Assembly (NCBI GenBank): GCA_004297315.1
Contig: SCTU01000216.1
Coordinates: forward strand, 1 to 21,526
Direction: 5' to 3'
Length of the DNA: 21,526 bases
Source of the DNA: Dehalococcoidia bacterium
GTDB taxonomy: Bacteria > Chloroflexota > Dehalococcoidia > UBA2979
Below, in pieces: positions 14,822 to 21,526 of this stretch (its first letter is position 1; each line of letters opens with the position of its first letter). Below the pieces are notes generated by a model. It was not told where the DNA came from, searched no databases, and was given only the letters and a program-made list of their open reading frames with translations. The position numbers and the translations under genes are program-made.

Positions 14822-14839
14822 GGTCGCCGTGGGGCGACC
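14822..14839. promoter_or_regulatory. inverted repeat in the SDR/SRPBCC divergent region
   Basis: GGTCGCC, four bases GTGG, GGCGACC: a perfect 7-base inverted repeat in the 198-base divergent intergenic region, about 35 bases upstream of the predicted SRPBCC -10 box. Its position suits an operator; a transcribed hairpin is less likely because it precedes the predicted start. Which protein binds it, if any, is unknown. Confidence 0.35.
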
Positions 14840-14873
14840 GGCCGCCCGTCGTCGCGTCCGGCATCCGGCGCGG

Positions 14874-14879
14874 TATCGT
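14874..14879 (+). promoter_or_regulatory. putative -10 box for the SRPBCC-OYE operon
   Basis: GGTATCGT is identical to the PAS gene's box and predicts a short leader of about 14 bases that still contains the GGGGAGG ribosome binding site before the ATG at 14900. No -35 box is recognised. Confidence 0.4.
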
Positions 14880-14899
14880 CGACCCGCCGGGGAGGCCTT

Positions 14900-15358
14900 A
14901 TGCCGGAGTACCGCTTCGTCACGGAATGGGATCTCCCAGCGCCGCCCGAGGCCGTCTTCAACCTGATCAGCGACTCGTTGCGCTGGCCGGAGTGGTGGCG
15001 CGGCGTCCGCGCCGTGACCGAACTCTCCGACCACGAGCCGGAGGGCGTGGGGAACAGGCGCCGTTACGTCTTCCGCTCCTTCCTCCCCTATGACCTCATC
15101 TTCGATATGCGCGTGACGAGGTTCGAGCCGCCCCTCGCCCTGTCCGGGCGCGCCACCGGCGAACTCGAGGGCGAAGGACGCTGGACGTTCGCCCCCACGG
15201 CCGGCGGCACGCACGTCCGCTACGAGTGGGACGTGCGCACAACGCGCTGGTGGATGAACCTGCTGGCACCAATCGCGCGCCCGGCGTTCACCTGGAACCA
15301 TGGCGTCGTCATGCGTTGGGGCGAAGCGGGCCTGCGCCGGCGCCTCGGCGCCCGCTAG
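14900..15358 (+). CDS. SRPBCC family (polyketide cyclase/START-like) protein (152 aa)
   Basis: A small helix-grip protein with a hydrophobic pocket. The opening YRFVTEWDLPAPPEAVFNLISDSLRWPEWW is the classic SRPBCC first strand plus helices (PPEAVF...W..WW). Following strands are VGNRRRYVFRSFLPYDLIFDMRVTRFEPP, LSGRATGELEGEGRWTFAPTAGGTHVRYEWDV and the long C-terminal helix PIARPAFTWNHGVVMRWGEAGLRRRL that closes the cavity. Members bind lipids, polyketides or hydrophobic metabolites, or catalyse cyclisation and dehydration; the function here cannot be chosen from sequence. GGGGAGG precedes the ATG by four bases. It is 15 bases upstream of the OYE gene, so the two are co-transcribed, and binding of a hydrophobic enone or its product is a reasonable but unproven idea. 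Confidence 0.87.
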   Translation: MPEYRFVTEWDLPAPPEAVFNLISDSLRWPEWWRGVRAVTELSDHEPEGVGNRRRYVFRSFLPYDLIFDMRVTRFEPPLALSGRATGELEGEGRWTFAPTAGGTHVRYEWDVRTTRWWMNLLAPIARPAFTWNHGVVMRWGEAGLRRRLGAR

Positions 15359-15373
15359 AGATCGAGGACTGTG

Positions 15374-16447
15374 ATGAGTGTGCTGTTCACGCCCGTGCGA
15401 CTGCGCGACCTGGAGATGCGGAACCGCATCTGGGTGTCCCCTATGTGTGAGTACTCCTGCGAACAACAGGACGGCCTCGCCAACGAATGGCACCTCGTCC
15501 ACCTCGGCTCGCGCGCCGTCGGCGGCGCCGGCCTCGTCATGACCGAGGCGACCGCCGTCACGCCCGAGGGCCGGATCAGCCCCCACGACCTCGGCATCTG
15601 GTCGGACGCGCACGCGGACGCCCTGTGCCCGTCCGCTCGGTTCATTGAGGCGCATGGCGCCGCGCCCGCGATCCAGCTCGCGCACGCCGGCCGCAAGGCC
15701 TCGACGCCCCGCCCGTGGGAGGGCGGAGGGAAGGCCGTCGATCCCTCAGAGGGCGGCTGGACGCCGGGCGCGCCGAGCGCGCTCCCCTACGCCCCCGGCT
15801 ACGCAGAGCCGCATGCCTACACCACCGCCGAGGTGCGCGCGGTCGTCGACGCGTTCGCGGCGGCGGCAGCCCGGTCTGCGCGGGCCGGCTTCCGCGCCGT
15901 CGAGGTCCACGCGGCGCACGGCTATCTGCTGCACGAGTTCCTCTCGCCACTCACGAACCAGCGGACCGACGAATACGGCGGCGACTTCGACGGCCGCACT
16001 CGCCTCGTGGTCGAGGTCGTGCGCGCCGTGCGCGACTCGTTCCCGCGCGAGCTGCCCGTCCTCGTGCGCCTCTCCGTCAGCGAGTATGTCGAAGGCGGTT
16101 GGGGCGTCGACGACTCGGTGGAACTCGCGTGCCGGCTCAAGGCGGCCGGCGTCGACCTCGTCGACTGCTCCTCGGGCGGCAACCTGCCGCAGCAGAGGTT
16201 GCAGGCCTATCCCGGTTACCAGGTCCCGTTCGCGCGCGCAGTCCGCGAACGGGCGGGCATCGCGACCGGCGCCGTCGGCCTGATCACCGCGCCCGAGCAG
16301 GCCGAGGCGATCGTCGCGAGCGGCGAGGCGGACGTCGTGCTGATGGGCCGCGAACTGCTGCGTAACCCCTACTGGCCGCTGCACGCCGCCCGCGTCCTCC
16401 GCGCCGAGGTCGAGTGGCCGAAGCAGTACCTCCGCGCGAAGTTGTAG
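15374..16447 (+). CDS. Old Yellow Enzyme family NADH:flavin oxidoreductase, YqjM type (357 aa)
   Basis: An FMN-containing TIM-barrel ene-reductase that reduces activated C=C bonds of enones, enals or nitro compounds with NAD(P)H. It starts with LFTPVRLRDLEMRNRIWVSPMCEYS; Cys25 and Tyr27 match the redox-modulating Cys26 and Tyr28 of YqjM. The substrate-binding histidine pair is His179/His182 in EVHAAHGYLLHEFLSP (His164/His167 in YqjM), followed by TNQRTDEYGG. FMN phosphate contacts lie in the C-terminal GAVGLIT and ADVVLMGRELLRNPYWP segments. Length is normal. I prefer the ATG at 15374, six bases after GAGG, to the GTG one codon earlier. It is in an operon with the SRPBCC gene. Its stop lies 8 bases from the end of the convergent lipoprotein gene. 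Confidence 0.93.
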   Translation: MSVLFTPVRLRDLEMRNRIWVSPMCEYSCEQQDGLANEWHLVHLGSRAVGGAGLVMTEATAVTPEGRISPHDLGIWSDAHADALCPSARFIEAHGAAPAIQLAHAGRKASTPRPWEGGGKAVDPSEGGWTPGAPSALPYAPGYAEPHAYTTAEVRAVVDAFAAAAARSARAGFRAVEVHAAHGYLLHEFLSPLTNQRTDEYGGDFDGRTRLVVEVVRAVRDSFPRELPVLVRLSVSEYVEGGWGVDDSVELACRLKAAGVDLVDCSSGGNLPQQRLQAYPGYQVPFARAVRERAGIATGAVGLITAPEQAEAIVASGEADVVLMGRELLRNPYWPLHAARVLRAEVEWPKQYLRAKL

Positions 16448-16455
16448 CCGGACCG

Positions 16456-17766
16456 TCAACCGCAGAGCCCGCCGTGCCCGCCCGAGAATCCTCGGGCGGC
16501 GTAGCGATAGTCCGATGACCACGTCACGTCGCTGCCACCCGGACTGTCCGCGGCCTTCCCAGGCATGACGAACGTGTACTGCTCTGTCTCGATGTCCAGG
16601 AGCGAGCGCGCACCGAACTGGCCCAGTGCCAGTTCGCCGCGTGGCGTGATGCCGGCGATCCAATCCGCGCCCTCGAACGCCGTCAACTTCCCCGAGCGCC
16701 GGTCGAAGACGTTCAGGCGGTCATCACTGGCGTCGGACAGGTCGCAGAAGCGGTCCGTCCACGCGATGTAGCGCGAAGACGCGCGGAGTGGCCAGTTCGG
16801 CGCCGAGGCCTCGGCCGTCGCCACGAAGGTCGCCACGCCCGTCTCGATATCGACCGAGAAGATGTTCGATGCCCCCGACTCGAGATGCGGCCCCTGTCCG
16901 GCGGGCGGTGGCGTGATGGTCGCAGGCGAGGTCGCCAGGAAGAGCACGCCGTCGTCCGCGAGGACGGCAGAGTGCGCCTCGAACTCCATTGGGGCAAGGC
17001 GGCCCGCCCGATCCGTCACGCGGAAGAGTGACCGCCAGAACGGGTACTCCGAGGTCCATCCCAGAGACTCCAGGCGGTAGCCGGCAGCCACGGCCGGCAA
17101 CGGTGCGTCACCCGGTCGGTTGTTCGGATCGACCGGCGCGCGCTGGCCGGTCTCGACATCGACGGTCTCCATGTCATTCGAGAGGTCCGGCAAATGCACC
17201 AGCAGCGTGCGCGAGTCGAGCCAGCGCGTGGTCCGCGCGGGCCCGAGCGTGCGCGTCTGCCTCGTCGCGAGGTCGAGCACTGTGAGTTCGCGCATGCGCT
17301 CACGCTCGGTTGCGTCGCCGGCCGTCCACGCGAGGTACTTCCCGTCCGGGCTGAACGAGACGGCGCCACCCTTCCCGTAGGAGGTCTCGCGCTGCGCCGC
17401 CACGTCGTAAAGCGTCACCGTTAGCCCATCATGCGGTTGGAACGGCGAGGCTGGCACCGTCGGAAGCGGGCGCGTCGGCGTCGAGACGGCGGGCCTCGGG
17501 TCGGTGAACACGCCAGAGACGGAGCGTGAGCCCGGCGACCGCGTTGGAGTCGGGGACGGCGTGCGCGCCGGCGGGGGCGGGCGCGTGCCGTCGGATGTCG
17601 GCGTCGCGCTTCCAGGCGTCTCAGCCGGCGTCGGCGCGCCGCTCGTCGCGGTCGCGGGCGTGGGAGCAGTCGGGCTCGCCGTCTGACGTGCGTCAGAATC
17701 CTCGCCGCGGTCGCAGGCCCCGAGGAGCGCGAGGCAGACGACGACGAGGACGGCGGTGCGGGGCAT
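16456..17766 (-). CDS. lipoprotein with Pro/Thr-rich linker and beta-propeller-like domain (436 aa)
   Basis: I do not recognise a specific family. Residues 1-18 form a lipoprotein signal (PRTAVLVVVCLALLGAC) with the lipid-modified cysteine at Cys18. Residues of about 25-105 are a low-complexity Pro/Thr/Ser/Ala linker, a common spacer that lifts a domain away from the membrane. From about residue 110 onward, repeating short beta motifs occur, such as VSFSPDGKYLAWTAGD, LTVLDLATRQTRTLG, METVDVETGQRAPV, IFSVDIETGVATFV, LNVFDRRSGKLTAF and SLLDIETEQYTFV. This is the pattern of WD40-like/TolB-type propeller repeats. The likely location is the outer face of the cytoplasmic membrane. No enzymatic motif is visible. 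The ATG at 17766 lacks a clear ribosome binding site. The C-terminus is Gly-rich (GFSGGHGGLCG). Confidence 0.82.
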   Translation of the reverse strand: MPRTAVLVVVCLALLGACDRGEDSDARQTASPTAPTPATATSGAPTPAETPGSATPTSDGTRPPPPARTPSPTPTRSPGSRSVSGVFTDPRPAVSTPTRPLPTVPASPFQPHDGLTVTLYDVAAQRETSYGKGGAVSFSPDGKYLAWTAGDATERERMRELTVLDLATRQTRTLGPARTTRWLDSRTLLVHLPDLSNDMETVDVETGQRAPVDPNNRPGDAPLPAVAAGYRLESLGWTSEYPFWRSLFRVTDRAGRLAPMEFEAHSAVLADDGVLFLATSPATITPPPAGQGPHLESGASNIFSVDIETGVATFVATAEASAPNWPLRASSRYIAWTDRFCDLSDASDDRLNVFDRRSGKLTAFEGADWIAGITPRGELALGQFGARSLLDIETEQYTFVMPGKAADSPGGSDVTWSSDYRYAARGFSGGHGGLCG

Positions 17767-17806
17767 GGACGGACTGTATCAGCGGCCTGGGAGGCGCAGG
17801 CACGAA

Positions 17807-17830
17807 GAAGCCCCGCGATGGCGGGGCTTC
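17807..17830 (-). terminator. intrinsic terminator after the third SDR gene
   Basis: GAAGCCCCGC, loop of four, GCGGGGCTTC: a perfect 10-base-pair stem 29 bases beyond the SDR stop, ending on the minus strand with TTC-rich sequence. It separates the SDR from the lipoprotein gene, which must then have its own promoter in the short remaining gap. Confidence 0.7.
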
Positions 17831-17859
17831 TCTCGCATCGTCAGACCGCGGTCGGTGCC

Positions 17860-18681
17860 CTAGGCGAGCAGCGGAGCCGCCGCCAGGCTGTTCTCGCGCA
17901 ACACGTCGGCGGCGTACGTGATCTTGCCTGTGTTCTTCGAGGGGTCGCCGTGCACGAGGAAGAGGCAGGCCTCCGCCATGTGCTCGATCGGCGTCTCGCG
18001 GTCTTTGGTCGCCTCGGACACCAGCTTGTGGAACACGGTGCCCGGGGTGGCGACGAGGCCAGGCGAGATCACGTTCACCGCTACGCCATCGCGATAGACC
18101 TCGGATGCGAGGCCGGTCGTGAAGCGCTCCAGCGCAGCCTTGCACATGCCGTAGACCGTGCCGCCCGCGCCTTCGCGGCCCTCGCTGGACTTCGGGTGAA
18201 GCGCGGCGTGCGAGGAGATGTTGAGGATCCAGCCTGAGCGCCGCTCCCTCATGCTCGGCAGCACCAGCTGTGAGAGGTGCAACGGCGCGTAGACCTGCAC
18301 CTCTTGCATCAGCTTGAAGCGACGCTCCGGAAAGTCGACGATCGGGATGAAGAACGTGACCGCCGCATTGTTCACCAGGATATCGACGGGGCCGAACGCT
18401 TTCGTCGCCTCGTCGATCAGGTGCACGCGGTCGGCCTGCACGGCGAGGTCGGAGCGCACGGCGAGCGCCTCGCCCCCGGCCGCCTTGATGCGCTGGACGA
18501 CGCCATTGATGCTGCCCTCCAGCATGTGGTCGCCCTCGTTCTCCGTGCGCGCGGAGACGACGACCTTCGCGCCCTCCTGGGCAAAGCGGTACGCGATCGC
18601 CGCGCCGATGCCGCGCGAGGCGCCCGTAATGACGGCGACCTTGCCCGCGAGTACGCCGTTCTTGTTCACCGTTGCCGCCAT
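17860..18681 (-). CDS. SDR family oxidoreductase (273 aa)
   Basis: A classical short-chain dehydrogenase with TGASRGIG for NAD(P) binding, NNAA for the NNAG motif, the catalytic Ser in LNISSHAA, and Tyr177/Lys181 in VYGMCKAAL. VNVISPGLVATPG is the usual substrate/cofactor loop after the active site. Insertions flank the core: SARTENEGDHMLEGSINGV after beta-2 and LHPKSSEGREGAGG just before the catalytic Tyr. It belongs to a different SDR subgroup from the MFE-type pair at 12785-14701. The ATG at 18681 has GGGAG eight bases upstream. It is co-directional with, and 84 bases after, the membrane/spermidine-synthase-like gene; a TACCCT -10-like box in the gap (18723-18728) suggests separate transcription. 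The Arg residue following SAR in beta-2 may favour NADP, but this is uncertain. Substrate unknown. Confidence 0.92.
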   Translation of the reverse strand: MAATVNKNGVLAGKVAVITGASRGIGAAIAYRFAQEGAKVVVSARTENEGDHMLEGSINGVVQRIKAAGGEALAVRSDLAVQADRVHLIDEATKAFGPVDILVNNAAVTFFIPIVDFPERRFKLMQEVQVYAPLHLSQLVLPSMRERRSGWILNISSHAALHPKSSEGREGAGGTVYGMCKAALERFTTGLASEVYRDGVAVNVISPGLVATPGTVFHKLVSEATKDRETPIEHMAEACLFLVHGDPSKNTGKITYAADVLRENSLAAAPLLA

Positions 18682-18722
18682 CTCTGAATCTCCCTCGCTA
18701 CGACCGGCCTCCCGGCCCCGCG

Positions 18723-18728
18723 AGGGTA
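18723..18728 (-). promoter_or_regulatory. possible -10 box for the third SDR gene
   Basis: TACCCT on the minus strand fits TANNNT and gives a leader of about 35 bases. The same TACCCTCG octamer occurs 20 bases upstream of the predicted ABC exporter leader (5659-5664). No -35 box is seen. Confidence 0.3.
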
Positions 18729-18765
18729 GCCATCTCGGACGGCGGTGTGGGGACTTCTACGGACG

Positions 18766-20901
18766 TTATTGGATGCGCAACAGCGAGAAGAGGTTGTTGC
18801 TGTCGTCCGTCCACAGGATCGACCGCCGGCCCTCCCACTGGCCGGTCGCCGCCACCACCCGCGGCCGCTCGATGAAGGCGCGCGGGCCGAGGACGGTCCA
18901 GTCGCTCTGGAGGTAACCGTGGAACGTGTCCGGGAATCCCTGCACCCACGCGAACTCCAGCCCCTGCGACTCGCCCGCCCCCAGCAGGACGGGCCGCAGG
19001 TCGACGTGGCGGTTCGAGATGTTGGTCGCGATGACGCCTTCGGGAGCGAGGTGGCCGTGGTAGATCGCGAACGCCTGCTCCGTCAGCAGGTGGACGGGGA
19101 TCGAGTCGCTCGAAAAAGCGTCCAGCAGCAGGACGTCGAATTGCTTCGGCCCCGCCTCGAGTTGCCGTTCGAGTACGAGCCGCGCGTCGCCGAGGTGCAC
19201 CTCGACGGTCGCGCCGCGCGTACGTGCATCCGCGAGGAAGGTGAACCGTGATTCGGCGAGGTCGAGCACCATCGGGTTGATCTCGTAAATGTCGACCGTG
19301 TCGCCCGCCTGGGCGTACGCCGCGAGCATCCCCGCGCCCAGCCCGACCACGCCGATGCGCATCGGCCGGTCGAGGGTCGCACGACGCTCGGTGAGCGAGA
19401 TGCCGGCGCCACTGAACGGGCCGTAGTAGCCGGTCTTGTCCGCGCGCCGCTCCGGCGCCGTGTACTGGTAGCCGTGCAGCGTGCGGCCGTGCTCCATCAC
19501 GAGCAGTTCCTGCGCGTCGCCGGGATTCGACTTGTATATCCGCACCGACCCGTAGAAGTTGCGCCCCATGAACTCGATCGCCCGGTAACGCACCTCGACC
19601 TGCCGCCAGAGCGTGACCGACAGCACGAGCACCCCCGCGATCGCCGCGACGCCCACGGCAGCCCGCAACCCCGGTACCGGAGGCACGATGGTGAGCGAGG
19701 AGCGACGTCCGGCGCGGCGCCGGCGCCACTCGTCGAGCAGGCGCGCGACGACCACGAGCGCGGCCGTCGCCGCCAGCGCCAGGTGGTACTCCCAGTAGCC
19801 GTCGAATACGCGCGGCGCGACGAGCGCGACGAAGACGCCGCCGAGCGCGCCCCCGGCGGAGATCAGGAGGTAGTACGCGGTGAGGTGTCGCGCCGGCGGG
19901 CGCACTCGCGTCAGTTCGCCGTGCAACGCCATGCAGCCGAAGAACAGCAGGAAGCAGTAGATCGCGATCTGCACCATGATCTCGATCACCACGTGGTTCA
20001 GCACCCACCAGCCCGTGGCGAGCGCCACGATCAGGCCGACGCCGTAGAGTTGTGGCTCGTACCAGCGGTCGCCGCTGAAGCAGAGGATGAACGTCACGAG
20101 GTAGATCGAGAGCGGCAGCACCCAGAGCAGCGGGATTGCGGCCACGTCCTGCGTGATCTGCGTCGTCACCGCGAGAAGCAGGACGACCGCGCATGCCGGC
20201 AGCGTCGCCCACAGTACGACGTTCGCGACGCCGACCGGCTGCGCCTCGTCGTCGGCCAGGCTGGCGTCTTCGACATGCGCGGCCGGCCGCGTATCCCGCG
20301 AGCGCCAGGCGAGGTAGCCGCACAGGGCCGCAAACGCGGCGTAGCCGGCAGACCAGACCCACGCCTGCCCGCGCAGCCCGAGCACGCGCTCCACGAGCAC
20401 GGGGTACGCGAGCAACCCGAGCAGCGAGCCTGCGTTCGAGAGCGCATAAAGCACATACGGGTTCCGGCCGGGATGAGCGCGCGCGAACCACTGCTGCACC
20501 AGCGGCCCCGTCGTCGAAAGCAGCACGTACGGCGCGCCTACGGTCGCGGCGAGCAGGGCGACGATCCGAAGCGTCGGGTCGGCACCCGCCTCCGGCTGCC
20601 ACGTCCGGTTGGGGATGATCGGCAGCACGACAAGCGCGGCCATCAGCAGGACGAGGTGGACCGCGCCCTGGCGCCTCGGCCCGAGCCGCGAGGCGAGGAG
20701 GTGCGCGTAGGCATAGCCGCCGAGCAAGCCCACCTGAAAGAAGAGCTGCGTGGCCGTCCAGACGGCGGAGCCGCCGCCGAACCAGGGCAGGATGAACTTC
20801 GCGATGATCGGCTGGACCTGGAAGACGAGGAAGGCGCTGAGGAAGATCGTCGCCGCGTACGGCGCGGCCACGCGGCCGCCGCTGAACCTCGAGACCGCCA
20901 T
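18766..20901 (-). CDS. membrane protein fused to a spermidine synthase-like domain (711 aa)
   Basis: A fused MFS-like/SpeE-like protein. Residues of about 10-430 hold many hydrophobic helices, for example AATIFLSAFLVFQVQPIIAK, the family's characteristic start (FQVQPI...ILPWFGG.SAVWT), and VVLWATLPACAVVLLLAV. The C-terminal part (about 450-700) is a Rossmann methyltransferase-type fold like polyamine synthases: GLGAG at 520-524, the acidic EINPMV after beta-2, HLGDAR, and LLLDAFSSDSIPVHLLT with Asp594. This family is widespread, but its reaction is not established and true spermidine synthesis is doubtful; no SpeD or other polyamine gene is nearby. I chose the ATG at 20901, six bases after GAGG, since the open frame upstream is antisense-like and overlaps the TypA gene. 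Confidence 0.9.
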   Translation of the reverse strand: MAVSRFSGGRVAAPYAATIFLSAFLVFQVQPIIAKFILPWFGGGSAVWTATQLFFQVGLLGGYAYAHLLASRLGPRRQGAVHLVLLMAALVVLPIIPNRTWQPEAGADPTLRIVALLAATVGAPYVLLSTTGPLVQQWFARAHPGRNPYVLYALSNAGSLLGLLAYPVLVERVLGLRGQAWVWSAGYAAFAALCGYLAWRSRDTRPAAHVEDASLADDEAQPVGVANVVLWATLPACAVVLLLAVTTQITQDVAAIPLLWVLPLSIYLVTFILCFSGDRWYEPQLYGVGLIVALATGWWVLNHVVIEIMVQIAIYCFLLFFGCMALHGELTRVRPPARHLTAYYLLISAGGALGGVFVALVAPRVFDGYWEYHLALAATAALVVVARLLDEWRRRRAGRRSSLTIVPPVPGLRAAVGVAAIAGVLVLSVTLWRQVEVRYRAIEFMGRNFYGSVRIYKSNPGDAQELLVMEHGRTLHGYQYTAPERRADKTGYYGPFSGAGISLTERRATLDRPMRIGVVGLGAGMLAAYAQAGDTVDIYEINPMVLDLAESRFTFLADARTRGATVEVHLGDARLVLERQLEAGPKQFDVLLLDAFSSDSIPVHLLTEQAFAIYHGHLAPEGVIATNISNRHVDLRPVLLGAGESQGLEFAWVQGFPDTFHGYLQSDWTVLGPRAFIERPRVVAATGQWEGRRSILWTDDSNNLFSLLRIQ

Positions 20902-20929
20902 GGACAACCTCGCTCCGTGCCCCCGCCGC

Positions 20930-20935
20930 AGACTA
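20930..20935 (-). promoter_or_regulatory. possible -10 box for the spermidine-synthase-like gene
   Basis: TAGTCT on the minus strand fits TANNNT in the 65-base gap after TypA and would give a leader of about 22 bases. Without it the gene would be read through from TypA. Confidence 0.25.
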
Positions 20936-20966
20936 GCAGGGACGTGGGCGAGGCGGGCGGGGGACG

Positions 20967-21526
20967 TTAGTGCTTCGAGCGCGCGTTCTGGCTGAGGACG
21001 ACCTTGCGGAGGCGCACGCCCTTCGGGGTGACCTCGAGGCATTCGTCGTCGCGGATGAACTCCAGCGACTGCTCCAGCGACAGCTGCGTGTACGGGATCA
21101 ACTTCTCCGTGAAGTCGGAGTTCGACGAGCGCATGTTCGTCAGCTTCTTCTCGCGCGTGACGTTCACGTCCATGTCGTCCGAGCGCGAGTTCTCCCCCAC
21201 AATCATGCCCTCGTAGACGTCCGTCCCCGGCGGCACGAACATCGCGCCGCGCTCCTGCAGCGAGAGCAATGCGTACGCCGTCGTCGGACCGGAGCGGTCG
21301 GAGACCATGCTCCCGGACGGACGCGTGCGCACCTCGCCGTGCCACGGCTCGTACCCGGCGAAGAGGTGGTTGAGCAGGCCCGAGCCGCGCGTCTCGGTCA
21401 GGAACTCCGTGTGGAAGCCGATGAGGCCGCGCGCCGGCACGATCGCGATCACGCGCACGCGGCCCGACCCGTGGTTCACCAGTTGCTCGATGCGGCCCTT
21501 GCGGAGCGCGATCAACTGCGTGACTA
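20967..21526 (-). CDS. typA: translational GTPase TypA/BipA, C-terminal part (gene runs off the right edge)
   Basis: Only about the last 185 residues are present; the frame is open to the window edge, so the GTPase domain lies outside. The visible part is highly characteristic: a GRIEQL segment, VPARGLIGFHTEFLTETRGSGLLNHLFAGYEPW, RPSGSMVSDRSGPTTAYALLSLQERGAMFVPPGTDVYEGMIVGENSR, DMDVNVTREKKLTNMRSS, and LSLEQSLEFIRDDECLEVTPKGVRLRK. These cover the elongation-factor-G domain V-like fold and the TypA-specific C-terminal domain that contacts the ribosomal A site. TypA acts in ribosome assembly and stress or cold adaptation. The stop is TAA at 20967-20969, with no clear terminator hairpin in the 65 bases before the next gene. 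Confidence 0.95.
   Translation of the reverse strand, partial: VTQLIALRKGRIEQLVNHGSGRVRVIAIVPARGLIGFHTEFLTETRGSGLLNHLFAGYEPWHGEVRTRPSGSMVSDRSGPTTAYALLSLQERGAMFVPPGTDVYEGMIVGENSRSDDMDVNVTREKKLTNMRSSNSDFTEKLIPYTQLSLEQSLEFIRDDECLEVTPKGVRLRKVVLSQNARSKH

Noticed and set aside
14702..15685. Upstream extension of the lysine-less SDR frame
   Set aside because: It would be antisense to the SRPBCC and OYE genes; the ribosome binding site and Rossmann motif place the start at 14701.
16478..16499. 9-base-pair hairpin near the OYE/lipoprotein convergent ends
   Set aside because: It lies inside the last codons of the lipoprotein gene and has no T run. It might help end the OYE transcript, but support is too weak to list as a terminator.
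20902..21345. Upstream extension of the spermidine-synthase-like frame
   Set aside because: It overlaps typA coding sequence in another frame and has no homology features; GAGG before the ATG at 20901 decides the start.
1..21526. CRISPR arrays, IS elements, integrases, tRNA, rRNA, toxin-antitoxin or defence genes
   Set aside because: Looked for direct-repeat arrays, transposase motifs and tRNA-like cloverleafs in all gaps; none seen. The window reads as ordinary chromosome.

Overview
The window is a dense, very G+C-rich stretch of bacterial chromosome. It has no mobile element, tRNA, rRNA or CRISPR array that I can see, and no gene-free gap above about 300 bases. Many genes belong to acyl-CoA, short-chain dehydrogenase (SDR) and flavoenzyme families. 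Two genes look leaderless, with a TANNNT -10 box exactly 7 bases before the start codon, and similar boxes precede most other transcription units. This fits a high-GC lineage such as Chloroflexota (Dehalococcoidia/SAR202-like) or Actinomycetota. That placement is inference; no marker here settles it.

Layout. Positions 1-794 (+): a doubtful small ORF, then a stand-alone PAS sensor protein whose end overlaps the next gene tail to tail. 787-2094 (-): an acetyl-CoA hydrolase/CoA-transferase, divergent from a type-B carboxylesterase (2246-3775, +). 3797-10593 (-): six co-directional genes, read in the order Bcr/CflA-type drug/H+ MFS exporter, small P-loop kinase, PaaG-like crotonase, M23 metallopeptidase, TcuA-like FAD flavoprotein, ABC exporter. 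10594-10788: a divergent control region with repeated AATC/GATT half-sites. 10789-12690 (+): a small winged-helix protein with its own terminator, then a family III (CaiB/BaiF) CoA-transferase. 12785-14701 (-): two tandem SDRs of the 17-beta-HSD4/MFE type; the first has lost its catalytic lysine. 14900-16447 (+): an SRPBCC protein and an Old Yellow Enzyme of the YqjM type. 16456-17766 (-): a lipoprotein with a Pro/Thr linker and a propeller-like domain. 17860-18681 (-): a third SDR. 18766-20901 (-): a membrane protein fused to a spermidine-synthase-like domain. 20967 to the right edge (-): the C-terminal part of the translational GTPase TypA/BipA.

Function. CoA-transferases, crotonase, SDRs, OYE, FAD reductase and esterase together suggest uptake and beta-oxidation-like breakdown of esters, cyclic or otherwise unusual carboxylic acids; no single pathway is complete and the substrate cannot be named. 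The exporters, M23 peptidase, lipoprotein and TypA are general cell-envelope or housekeeping functions. The points most worth a second look are the SDR pair with one degenerate subunit, the half-site array between the MFS and winged-helix genes, the leaderless/TANNNT promoter pattern, and active-site departures in the esterase and crotonase. I do not see clear evidence for a wholly new system.
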